Assembly (NCBI RefSeq): GCF_018383905.1
Contig: NZ_JAGYWA010000005.1
Coordinates: forward strand, 248,001-312,000
DNA from: Flavobacterium branchiicola
GTDB lineage: Bacteria > Bacteroidota > Bacteroidia > Flavobacteriales > Flavobacteriaceae
Direction: 5' to 3'
DNA: 64,000 nt
Shown here: positions 33,970-41,904 of the stretch, in pieces
How positions within the stretch are numbered: position 1 is the first letter of the stretch
Layout of the letters: each line of letters starts with the position of its first letter
The notes under the pieces: generated by a model
Databases searched by the model: none
Told to the model about the DNA's origin: nothing
The model's input: only the letters and a program-made list of their open reading frames with translations
Position numbers and translations under genes: made by a program

Positions 33970-35784
33970 TTATTTTAATAAAGTAATAACAACACGTCTG
34001 TTAGCTGCTTTTCCTGAAGCCGTGTTATTGTCAGCAATTGGGTTATTCTGACCTTTTCCGTCAACTAACTGGAAACGATTTGCAGGGATACCTTTTTGTT
34101 TCAAATAATTTACAACTGCTTCTGCTCTGCTTTTTGACAAAGCTAAATTAGCATCAGCATTTCCAACATTATCTGTATGTCCAACAACAGTTAATTTTGT
34201 GTTTTCTGCCTGAACTAAAAGGTTGTAGATTTTTTCAACTTCTTTACTAGAGGAGTTTGAAATTTCTGCACTTGCTGTATTAAAATTAATTTTCCATTCT
34301 CCCGAAGCTACAACTTCAGTTGCTTCTGTACTATAATCTGCTTTATCTGCAGAAGTTGATTCGATATCATTAATGTTTTTCAGGAAAAACAAGTTTACCG
34401 CCTGATCGTAAGGAACAACTGCGCCAACATTTTCGTTAAATCCAAACGGATTCAATTCTGTTAAATATCCTGAAACCTGATTGTAAACTGATTTATATCT
34501 GTTAACACCATCAGACAAACCGTAATATTGCATTGCATCAGCATAATTAAATACTTTTGAACCTCCCATATTATAAGTCAATCCACCTTTTGTTCCTTGT
34601 TGCCCTTTGAACATTTTATACCAATATTCAGGAGTTTCAAGTTTATAAGTTGCAGCAACTGCTTCTGAAGCTCTTACTTTCCAGTCTTCATAATTTTTCA
34701 TTTGGTTTGAAGCCGTCAATGCCGATTTCAAAATATTTGAAACAATGTCCGGATTTTTTTCAGCCCATTCTTTCACACCAATAATTGTAGTTGGCATTTG
34801 ATTGTTGAATTCTTTTGTAGAAACAATATCAATAAATCCAGTCAATTTATCAAAAACTGTTTTATCACCAGGAGTCCACGTTGCACAACCGTCAATTTTT
34901 CTGTTAACAGATTTCCCGGTTAACTTTCCGTCTACAACTTCTTTCAAACTTACTGTCCAGCCCGTTGTTTGCGATTTAATTAATTCTTCAGCCGATTTAA
35001 TATAATCGTCATTTTCTGAAGGATAAATATTTACTGCTTCTGCATCATAAGTTGTTGGATCAGGATTTACTTTTAATCCATTTGCAAAGCAATAGTTAAC
35101 TGTTGTAACCCAGTCACCATCTCCAAGAACTGCAGAAATTACAGAACCTTTCATAGATTTTGGATTTGATTTCCAGCTTGGAGGTCCAATTAATTTATCT
35201 TCTCCATAACTCATACCTACAGCTCCCATTACCTGCAAGTGATATTTATCTTTTCCGTATTTTTCGTCAAGTGATTTTTGAACAGAACTAATGTAGAATG
35301 GCGCACCATCACCCATAATAATAACTGCAAAAACACTTTTCTCTGAAGATGGAAAAGCTTCTCCTTTATCAAATTCTTCAATAAATTTCATTTGCATGTT
35401 ACGCAATTCTGAAAGCCAGTCCTGACGGATGATTTCAAGATTAACTCCGTTTTTTTCCATCAATGATCCTTTTGTTGTTCTTGGACCACCATTAGAAACA
35501 ATAATTCCCGACTGCGCATTCCATGCATATGCACCAATTCTAACTAAAGGTTTATTGGCAACTTCTGAAGAAAGTTCTGTTGATGGAAGCGGAATTTTCG
35601 CCGCGTTAGTAACATTATTAACATCAGTCTGATTTAACTCAATACCATTTAATTGCTTTGATACTGCAGTTTTAATCCCTGGAGATAAATAATAAACTCC
35701 TCCCAAGATTACTCCAATTCCAACAATAACGATTAATAATTCAGAAAGCGTTGTTAACTTTTCTGTACGTAAAATTTTTCCCAT
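33970..35784 (-). CDS. Membrane-tethered solute-binding protein fused to an OmpA C-terminal domain
   Basis: 604 residues. A single N-terminal membrane helix (about 14-34, LLIVIVGIGVILGGVYYLSP) is followed by a type 2 periplasmic-binding fold resembling NitT/TauT proteins (about 75-460). An OmpA-like domain (about 490-604) has VVGHTDNVGNADANLALSKSRAEAV, with the Asp and Arg that bind diaminopimelate in peptidoglycan, and NRRVVITLL. The protein could hold ligand, inner membrane and cell wall together. It is 53 bases upstream of the permease gene. An ordinary nutrient importer would not need the OmpA part. Confidence 0.85.
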   Translation of the reverse strand: MGKILRTEKLTTLSELLIVIVGIGVILGGVYYLSPGIKTAVSKQLNGIELNQTDVNNVTNAAKIPLPSTELSSEVANKPLVRIGAYAWNAQSGIIVSNGGPRTTKGSLMEKNGVNLEIIRQDWLSELRNMQMKFIEEFDKGEAFPSSEKSVFAVIIMGDGAPFYISSVQKSLDEKYGKDKYHLQVMGAVGMSYGEDKLIGPPSWKSNPKSMKGSVISAVLGDGDWVTTVNYCFANGLKVNPDPTTYDAEAVNIYPSENDDYIKSAEELIKSQTTGWTVSLKEVVDGKLTGKSVNRKIDGCATWTPGDKTVFDKLTGFIDIVSTKEFNNQMPTTIIGVKEWAEKNPDIVSNILKSALTASNQMKNYEDWKVRASEAVAATYKLETPEYWYKMFKGQQGTKGGLTYNMGGSKVFNYADAMQYYGLSDGVNRYKSVYNQVSGYLTELNPFGFNENVGAVVPYDQAVNLFFLKNINDIESTSADKADYSTEATEVVASGEWKINFNTASAEISNSSSKEVEKIYNLLVQAENTKLTVVGHTDNVGNADANLALSKSRAEAVVNYLKQKGIPANRFQLVDGKGQNNPIADNNTASGKAANRRVVITLLK

Positions 35785-35812
35785 TTCTATTTATAAAATT
35801 AAAATTATTGTA

Positions 35813-36934
35813 TTAAAAAATATCTCCAAAACCACCACTAGACAATTTATCATCTTTGGTCATTTTATAATTTGGACTCGTATATTTTGTTGAATCCGGA
35901 ATTGTATTATCACCCGTTTTGATTTCATCTGCTAATGAATCTAATCTTGAATAAAGCTCATCATTATCAACAGAATATTTAGAAGTCAGGGCATCAATAT
36001 CGATTAAGTTTTCAGAAGTTTTAGCAATATCCTGTGCAATAGTAGATGTTACAACTTCAAGAGCATATTCTAATTCCCAGTCTTTTGTAAACAACATGGC
36101 ACTTTTTGCACTTTCTGTTGCTTCTTTAGCATTTCTTGCAAATTCATATTCTTTCTGAAGCATTTTTACCGTTACATCAAAATCGGCAATTTTAATGTCA
36201 ATTGCAGTTCCTGCTAAAGTTAGTTTACGATCCATTTTACCCAAAACATTCGCACGAACTCCATATTTCTGAATAAAACCTTTGCTTTGCTCGTACTGTG
36301 TTGAAACTCTTTGAGAGTCGCTAAGTTTTCTGGCTAATTCACTTTGCAGCGCTACATACTCATCTGTATCTTTTGCAGCAACACCGTTTATCTTTACCAT
36401 TTCATCCATTGCAGATTTCAATCTTTCAGATTGACGTTGTAAACTCAACACATCTTCCTGAAATTGTTTTGCTTCTTTTTCAGATTTATTGGCTTCAATT
36501 TCCATTTCATTTTTAAGACCTTTTAGTTTTGCTTTAGTGTTCTTAAAAACTTCACGGTTTTTGATCATCTTTTGTTTTTGCTCTTCTAATTCATTAAAAG
36601 GATTACTTTGTATTAATGCTTTATGAATATTTTTTGTTGCAAAACGCAATGCTTTCATTATTACAGGAGCCATCATTACCAAAAAAACCAAAAATACTCC
36701 AGTCGCAGATAAGGCAATTGCCTGACCAAGCATTGTAAATAATGGTGGTATAATATAAGTCCAGATTAAATAACCTCCTACTCCTAACAGACCAAGCGCC
36801 AAAGCCAGAAATAAAGACTTCTCTCCTTTTTTAAGTGTTCCTGATTTTAACGCGATTTCACCCTTTGACTCGTCAAAATGTTTTAGTATTGGCAATGTCA
36901 AAAGAGTGCTTCTTTCTTGTTCGAATTTGTCCAT
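35813..36934 (-). CDS. Membrane-anchored coiled-coil protein of the ABC/AAA operon
   Basis: 373 residues. Two hydrophobic segments (about 41-65 and 72-95) are followed by a long, charged helical region (about 110-330) with heptad character (EEQKQKMIKNREVFKNTKAK, LQRQSERLKSAMDEM) and a low-complexity tail ending SSGGFGDIF. It recalls PspA-like stress proteins only in overall style; I see no clear homology. It overlaps the upstream gene by one base (TAATG) and is 28 bases before the solute-binding gene, so it probably belongs to the same membrane complex. Confidence 0.72.
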   Translation of the reverse strand: MDKFEQERSTLLTLPILKHFDESKGEIALKSGTLKKGEKSLFLALALGLLGVGGYLIWTYIIPPLFTMLGQAIALSATGVFLVFLVMMAPVIMKALRFATKNIHKALIQSNPFNELEEQKQKMIKNREVFKNTKAKLKGLKNEMEIEANKSEKEAKQFQEDVLSLQRQSERLKSAMDEMVKINGVAAKDTDEYVALQSELARKLSDSQRVSTQYEQSKGFIQKYGVRANVLGKMDRKLTLAGTAIDIKIADFDVTVKMLQKEYEFARNAKEATESAKSAMLFTKDWELEYALEVVTSTIAQDIAKTSENLIDIDALTSKYSVDNDELYSRLDSLADEIKTGDNTIPDSTKYTSPNYKMTKDDKLSSGGFGDIF

Positions 36935-37608
36935 TATAAGTATTGATTAATTCCTGTAATTACAGTATTGATTGAGGTTAGTATTTTTTGTTTTGCCAAA
37001 TTGTTAGCTTCCATTTTTAATTGAATTTCCGAAAGCTGTTCCATATTTACTGGATCAATTTTTTGAAGTTCTATTTTTTTCGCTTCCAATTCTTTTTGAA
37101 GTTCAAGGATTTTCGCCTCCAAATCGGCAATACTTTTAGATAAATTGTATTTATCTTTAGTAATTGTATTGTCTAATTCGGCTTTTTTAGTTTTCCCAAT
37201 AGTGTCATATTTGGCGTAAACTTTCTCAATTTCTGTAATATAAAAGCTTCCTTTTTGTAATAGAAATTCTTTAGTTAAGTCCGATTTTATTGACTTACCC
37301 ATAGTAAAAGCCATCTGATAACTTTGTGGATTATTTACTCCAACTGCTATGACAGATTTATAAAGTTCAAAAAAATCAAAACCTGATTCATTCAAAGATT
37401 CAAAACCTTTGTCATAAACTTCAAAAATTTCATTTAAAAAAGGATTCGTCAATGCGCCAGTTGGAATAGATTCTGCTGCGTGATCCGGAAATTTAGTATC
37501 CGATTTTGGTAGAATAGGCGCTGCCGGCTGAACTGGAGCCGTACCTTCTGAATTATTTGTCTCATCATTTATGAAAAGACTTTTCCAATTAAAACTTTCT
37601 TTTGCCAT
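36934..37608 (-). CDS. Soluble coiled-coil protein, first gene of the ABC/AAA operon
   Basis: 224 residues. A disordered, Pro/Ala-rich N-terminus (about 1-45) leads to a helical core and a clear coiled coil (about 145-205, with KSIADLEAKILELQKELEAK). It has no signal peptide or membrane segment, so it is cytoplasmic. I recognise no family. A TAATG overlap couples it to the membrane coiled-coil gene, suggesting that the two proteins interact. It heads the operon, which is preceded by 373 bases without genes. Confidence 0.7.
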   Translation of the reverse strand: MAKESFNWKSLFINDETNNSEGTAPVQPAAPILPKSDTKFPDHAAESIPTGALTNPFLNEIFEVYDKGFESLNESGFDFFELYKSVIAVGVNNPQSYQMAFTMGKSIKSDLTKEFLLQKGSFYITEIEKVYAKYDTIGKTKKAELDNTITKDKYNLSKSIADLEAKILELQKELEAKKIELQKIDPVNMEQLSEIQLKMEANNLAKQKILTSINTVITGINQYL

Positions 37609-37930
37609 GTTTTTAGTTAATCTATTTTTTAATAACTTTTTGGTTGTTAAATGTTATACGTAGGAAATGTTAAAAAGTTACTAATTTCAAATGCATAAAT
37701 ATATACTTTTTACAATTAAAAATGTAACTATTTCATATCAGGTCAGTTAATTCTCATTTAAAAATCAAAAAAAAATCATTTTTTTTACTCCTTTTATTTT
37801 TATCTCATTAAAAACATAGCTTTCAAAAATACTTAATAAAAAATGGATTCTCTCATAAAATTTTATAATTTGTAAGTTTTTTATATTTGTTTTTAGTTTG
37901 TGCTTTTGAGAGAAATATTTTAAGCAAAAA
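37609..37930. other. Non-coding region upstream of the ABC/AAA operon
   Basis: No reading frame here is supported. Reading minus, TATTTTTG occurs at 37831-37824 and is a possible -7 element, but it has no -33 TTG and would give a leader of about 210 bases. An inverted pair, TCTCTCA (near 37849-37855) and TGAGAGA (37907-37913), brackets the region just before the atpG terminator. The long leader may hold regulation of the operon. Confidence 0.4.
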
Positions 37931-37959
37931 AAAAGAGCCAACATAAAGTTGGCTCTTTT
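37931..37959 (-). terminator. Terminator of the ATP synthase operon
   Basis: AAAAGAGCCAAC (37931-37942) pairs with its exact inverse (37948-37959) around a five-base loop. Reading minus, from the atpG stop at 37982, the stem is followed by a run of T (nine A on the plus strand), a textbook intrinsic terminator. Confidence 0.92.
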
Positions 37960-37981
37960 ATATAATTTCTTAAAATAACTT

Positions 37982-38842
37982 TTATCCGTTCAAAGCTTCT
38001 GCTCCACCAACGATCTCTAAGATCTCGTTTGTAATAGCTGCCTGACGTGCTTTATTGTAAGTTAATTTCAATTGGTTTCTTAATTCTGTTGCGTTGTCAG
38101 TTGCTTTATGCATAGCTGTCATACGTGCTCCGTGCTCTGAAGCGAAAGAATCGCGAATACCTTTGTATAATTGAGTTTTTAATGACTTAGGAATTAAAGT
38201 CAATACAATTTCTTCTTTTGAAGGTTCAAAAATATAATCTCCAGCCGAAACAGAAGCATCAGATTTAATTGGTGCTAATGGTAAAAATTGCTCAGTTTGA
38301 ATAATTTGAGTTGCAGCATTTTTAAACTGATTATAAATCAATTCAATTCTGTCATATTCTCCAGATAAGAATTTTTCAGTTAAATTGTCCGCAATACCAG
38401 CAACATTTTCAAAAGTTAAATGATCAAAAATAGCATTATGATGACCAAGTACATTATGAGTTTTGCTTAAAACATCATTTCCTTTTTTACCAATAGCAAA
38501 AACGTCAACTTGTTTTCCGGCATAAAAATCTGTACGATTTTTAATTTCTTTAATTACGTTTGAATTGAATGCACCACATAAACCTCTATTAGAAGTTATA
38601 GCTACAAGCAATACTTTTTTTACTTCACGTTGTGTAGTGTAATCTCCTCCAACTTCACCGTCAAGTGTAGCAGAAAGATTTTGCAATAACTCCGTTAATT
38701 TCTCGGCATAAGGGCGCATCGCAGTGATTGCATCTTGTGCTTTCTTCAGCTTTGCAGCAGAAACCATTTTCATAGCCGATGTAATCTGCATCGTCGATGA
38801 AACGGAAGTAATTCTATTACGGATTTCCTTTAAATTTGCCAT
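37982..38842 (-). CDS. atpG: ATP synthase F1 gamma subunit
   Basis: 286 residues. The N-terminal helix NLKEIRNRITSVSSTMQITSAMKMVSAAKLKKAQ and the C-terminal MTAMHKATDNATELRNQLKLTYNKARQAAITNEI form the central shaft coiled coil. ITSNRGLCGAFNSNV is the conserved Rossmann-like region. Gamma rotates inside the alpha/beta hexamer. It is the last gene of this operon; atpD and atpC do not follow and must be elsewhere. A 90-base repeat-containing gap separates it from atpA. Confidence 0.96.
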   Translation of the reverse strand: MANLKEIRNRITSVSSTMQITSAMKMVSAAKLKKAQDAITAMRPYAEKLTELLQNLSATLDGEVGGDYTTQREVKKVLLVAITSNRGLCGAFNSNVIKEIKNRTDFYAGKQVDVFAIGKKGNDVLSKTHNVLGHHNAIFDHLTFENVAGIADNLTEKFLSGEYDRIELIYNQFKNAATQIIQTEQFLPLAPIKSDASVSAGDYIFEPSKEEIVLTLIPKSLKTQLYKGIRDSFASEHGARMTAMHKATDNATELRNQLKLTYNKARQAAITNEILEIVGGAEALNG

Positions 38843-38870
38843 CTATTAATTAGAAAATGTGACAATTTGA

Positions 38871-38919
38871 AAATTAGATAATTAGAATAATGTTTATACA
38901 TTCTCTAATTATCTAATTT
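38871..38919. repeat. Inverted repeat between atpA and atpG
   Basis: AAATTAGATAATTAGA (38871-38886) pairs perfectly with 38904-38919 around a 17-base loop. A third partial copy, CCAATTATCTAATTAG, follows at 38921-38936 and runs into the end of atpA. The motif CTAATTATCTAATT is shared with the gap at 47681-47719, so it appears to be a dispersed repeat. Confidence 0.75.
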
Positions 38920-38932
38920 ACCAATTATCTAA

Positions 38933-40510
38933 TTAGTTATATTTTGCTGAAATTTCTTTTGCTGCTTTTTCGATAACATCAGTAATGTTGTCATCCAATT
39001 TACCAGCTTTCAACGCGTTAAGCGTATCTTTATGTTTACTGTTTAAGTAAGCGATAAAATCAGCTTCAAATTCTTTTACTTTATTTACAGGAACGTTTCT
39101 TAATAAGTTTTTAGATCCAGCGTAAATAATTGCAACTTGGTTTTCAACAGGATAAGGATCGTTTAAACCTTGTTTCAAGATTTCAACGTTTCTTTTTCCT
39201 TTTTCAATTACGTTTAATGTAACAGAATCCAAGTCAGAACCAAATTTAGCGAAAGCTTCTAATTCACGGAATTGAGCCTGATCTAATTTTAAAGTTCCAG
39301 AAACTTTTTTCATTGATTTAATCTGTGCATTACCTCCAACACGAGATACAGAGATACCTACGTTAATAGCAGGACGAACTCCAGAGTTGAACAAATCTCC
39401 ATCAAGGAAAATCTGACCATCTGTAATCGAAATTACGTTTGTTGGGATATATGCAGAAACGTCACCAGCCTGAGTTTCGATAATTGGTAAAGCAGTTAAT
39501 GAACCACCACCTTTTACGATACCTTTGATAGAATCTGGTAAATCATTCATGTTTTTAGCAATTCCATCATCAGCAATTACTTTACAAGCACGCTCTAATA
39601 AACGAGAGTGTAAGTAGAAAACGTCTCCAGGATAAGCCTCACGTCCCGGTGGTCTTCTTAATAAAAGAGAAACCTCACGGTAAGCAACAGCTTGTTTAGA
39701 TAAATCATCATACACGATAAGTGCAGGACGACCTGAATCTCTAAAGTATTCCCCAATTGCAGCACCTGCGAAAGGAGCGTAAACTTGCATTGGAGCTGGG
39801 TCAGAAGCATTTGCAGCAACAATAACTGTATAAGCCATTGCACCTTTTTCTTCTAACATTTTAGCGATTCCTGCTACAGTTGAAGCTTTTTGCCCAATTG
39901 CAACATATATACAGAATACAGGTTTACCTGCATCATAAAATTCTTTTTGATTTAAGATTGTATCGATACAAACAGTTGATTTACCTGTTTGACGGTCACC
40001 AATTACAAGCTCACGTTGTCCACGACCAACCGGGATCATAGCATCTACTGCTTTTACTCCTGTTTGTAATGGCTCAGTTACTGGCTGACGGAAAATAACT
40101 CCTGGCGCTTTTCTTTCTAAAGGCATTTCGTATAAGTCTCCACCGATTGGTCCTTTTCCATCAATTGGAAAACCAAGCGTGTTAACTACACGTCCTACCA
40201 TTTGCTCACCTACTTTAAGAGAAGCAATACGTTGTGTTCTTTTTGCTGTTGAACCTTCTTTGATTCCAGTTGATGGTCCTAAAAGTACCACACCAACATT
40301 GTCTTCTTCAAGGTTCAATACAATAGCTTCAAGTCCGTTATCAAATTCAACTAACTCACCGTATTGTACATTAGATAGCCCGTAAATACGAGCAATACCA
40401 TCTCCAACTTGAAGTACCGTTCCTACTTCCTCTAGCGTAGCACCAGATTCAAAACCTTCTACTTGCTTTCTTAATATTGCTGAAATTTCAGCAGGTTTGA
40501 TTTCCGCCAT
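38933..40510 (-). CDS. atpA: ATP synthase F1 alpha subunit
   Basis: 525 residues. The nucleotide-binding Walker A reads GDRQTGKST, and the C-terminal signature region includes YPGDVFYLHSRLLERACKV and PAINVGISVSRVGGNAQIKS. The arginine-finger region SVSRVGG is intact. Alpha carries non-catalytic nucleotide sites and completes the catalytic sites on beta, which is not encoded here. It lies 38 bases after atpH. The gap contains a short ACAC/GTGT hairpin. Confidence 0.97.
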   Translation of the reverse strand: MAEIKPAEISAILRKQVEGFESGATLEEVGTVLQVGDGIARIYGLSNVQYGELVEFDNGLEAIVLNLEEDNVGVVLLGPSTGIKEGSTAKRTQRIASLKVGEQMVGRVVNTLGFPIDGKGPIGGDLYEMPLERKAPGVIFRQPVTEPLQTGVKAVDAMIPVGRGQRELVIGDRQTGKSTVCIDTILNQKEFYDAGKPVFCIYVAIGQKASTVAGIAKMLEEKGAMAYTVIVAANASDPAPMQVYAPFAGAAIGEYFRDSGRPALIVYDDLSKQAVAYREVSLLLRRPPGREAYPGDVFYLHSRLLERACKVIADDGIAKNMNDLPDSIKGIVKGGGSLTALPIIETQAGDVSAYIPTNVISITDGQIFLDGDLFNSGVRPAINVGISVSRVGGNAQIKSMKKVSGTLKLDQAQFRELEAFAKFGSDLDSVTLNVIEKGKRNVEILKQGLNDPYPVENQVAIIYAGSKNLLRNVPVNKVKEFEADFIAYLNSKHKDTLNALKAGKLDDNITDVIEKAAKEISAKYN

Positions 40511-40548
40511 CTTAATTTATAATTTAGACACTTTTATGTGTAATAAAA

Positions 40549-41082
40549 CTAATTACTTAACTCTCTTTTTAATACTTGTAATCTGTTTGCAACAGAAGCG
40601 TTGTATTGATTATCTCCTATTCTCAAAATAAATCCTCCAATAATTGCAGGATCTACTATATTTTCAATTGTAATTTTTTTATCTGATAAAGTTGCAACTT
40701 TAGCCAAAACTTTAGCTTCTAATGCTGCGTCCATTGGAATTGCTGTTGTAACTTTTGCTACTTCAACACCATTGCTTTCATCAAATAATCTTTTGTATTC
40801 TATTGCAATAGCTTCTAGAATTTCAAATCTTTTGTTTTCAAATAATAAATGAAATAAACCTTTAGTTACTCCATTTACACTTGCAAAAACTTCTAAAAGA
40901 GCACTTTCTTTAACTTCAACTTTTGTAGTTGGGTTTTGAATAAATGTACTCAGTTCTATATTCGATTCAATTGCTTCAGCAATTGACTTCATATCGTTAT
41001 TTACAGCTTCGGCAACACCTTTAGAGTTTGCTAAGTCCAGAATTGCTTTTGCATAACGAATTGCTGCTCTTGTACTTGCCAT
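40549..41082 (-). CDS. atpH: ATP synthase F1 delta subunit
   Basis: 177 residues of OSCP/delta type. The N-terminus STRAAIRYAKAILDLANSKG and the C-terminal signature DPAIIGGFILRIGDNQYNASV are characteristic. It links the alpha/beta head to the peripheral stalk formed by subunit b. It begins four bases after atpF ends, so translation is probably coupled. Order atpF-atpH-atpA is the usual one. Confidence 0.95.
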   Translation of the reverse strand: MASTRAAIRYAKAILDLANSKGVAEAVNNDMKSIAEAIESNIELSTFIQNPTTKVEVKESALLEVFASVNGVTKGLFHLLFENKRFEILEAIAIEYKRLFDESNGVEVAKVTTAIPMDAALEAKVLAKVATLSDKKITIENIVDPAIIGGFILRIGDNQYNASVANRLQVLKRELSN

Positions 41083-41086
41083 AATC

Positions 41087-41587
41087 TTAGTTTAACTTTA
41101 CGTCACCTAACATTTTCTCTACTAATTTAGTTTGAGATTCTTTGTTAGATAATTCTTCTTTCAATAATTTTTCAGCGATGCTTAATGATAAAGTTGAAAC
41201 CTGAGATTTCAATTCTGCCATTGCAGCATTTTTTTCACTTTCGATAGCAGCTTTAGCTTGCTCAATCATTTTTTGACCAGCTTCTTGTGCTTCGTTTTTA
41301 GAATCAGCAATCATTTTCTCTTTCATTTCGCGAGCTTCTTTTAACATCGCGTCACGTTCTGCACGAGCTTCATTCAAAATTCTTTGATTGTCTGCTTGTA
41401 AATTTTCCATTTCTCTCTTTGCATTTTCAGCAGAAAGTAATGCATTTTTAATACCTTCTTCTCTTGCAGTAATAGACTCCATAATTGGTTTCCATGCAAA
41501 TTTTACTAAAAGCAAAATTAATACTAACAAGATCAAAGCTTGCCAAAAGAATAAACCGAATGAAAAATCGTTAATTAACTTATCCAT
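41087..41587 (-). CDS. atpF: ATP synthase F0 subunit b
   Basis: 166 residues. There is one N-terminal membrane helix (FSFGLFFWQALILLVLILLLVKFAWKPI), then a long alanine/glutamate-rich helix that dimerises as the peripheral stalk. The segment KPIMESITAREEGIKNALLSAE is typical. It is preceded by a hairpin-containing gap after atpE, which may set the lower expression of b relative to the c ring. Confidence 0.95.
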   Translation of the reverse strand: MDKLINDFSFGLFFWQALILLVLILLLVKFAWKPIMESITAREEGIKNALLSAENAKREMENLQADNQRILNEARAERDAMLKEAREMKEKMIADSKNEAQEAGQKMIEQAKAAIESEKNAAMAELKSQVSTLSLSIAEKLLKEELSNKESQTKLVEKMLGDVKLN

Positions 41588-41624
41588 TTTATAACTATAT
41601 TAAATATTTAATTTCTTTTTAAAG

Positions 41625-41661
41625 TAACAACACCTTTAACCAACCGTCAAAGATGTTGTTA
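41625..41661 (-). promoter_or_regulatory. Intercistronic hairpin between atpE and atpF
   Basis: In the minus-strand RNA, 41661-41649 pairs with 41637-41625 over 13 consecutive positions, including one G-U pair, around an 11-base loop. On the plus strand that position would be a C-A mismatch, so the structure fits minus transcription. The place, directly after the c-subunit gene, suggests mRNA stabilisation or partial termination that favours atpE. Confidence 0.6.
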
Positions 41662-41673
41662 TTTTTTTCTTTA

Positions 41674-41871
41674 TTATTTTCCTAAGATCAAAGCAGCAAA
41701 TGCTAAACCTTCTAATAAAGCCGCGATAATAATCATCGCAGTTTGGATTTTACCAGCAGCTTCTGGCTGACGAGCAATAGCGTCCATAGCAGATCCACCG
41801 ATTTTACCTAAACCTAAACCTGCACCGATTACTACTAAACCAGCACCTACTAAAGTTGGAATTGTTCCCAT
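41674..41871 (-). CDS. atpE: ATP synthase F0 subunit c
   Basis: 65 residues forming two membrane helices joined by the loop ARQPEAAGK, whose RQP motif contacts F1. The ion-binding carboxylate is Glu54 in AALLEGLAF. The glycine-rich first helix (GAGLVVIGAGLGLGKIGG) packs the ring. I see no full Na+-coordination set around Glu54, so proton coupling is more likely, with low certainty. The protein is at the short end of the family. Confidence 0.95.
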   Translation of the reverse strand: MGTIPTLVGAGLVVIGAGLGLGKIGGSAMDAIARQPEAAGKIQTAMIIIAALLEGLAFAALILGK

Positions 41872-41904
41872 AAGTATTTATATATATAAAATTAAACTTC
41901 TAAA

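Noticed and set aside
37609..37930. Small coding gene upstream of the ABC/AAA operon
   Set aside because: No frame of useful length or codon character is present; the region is AT-rich with poly-A/T runs.
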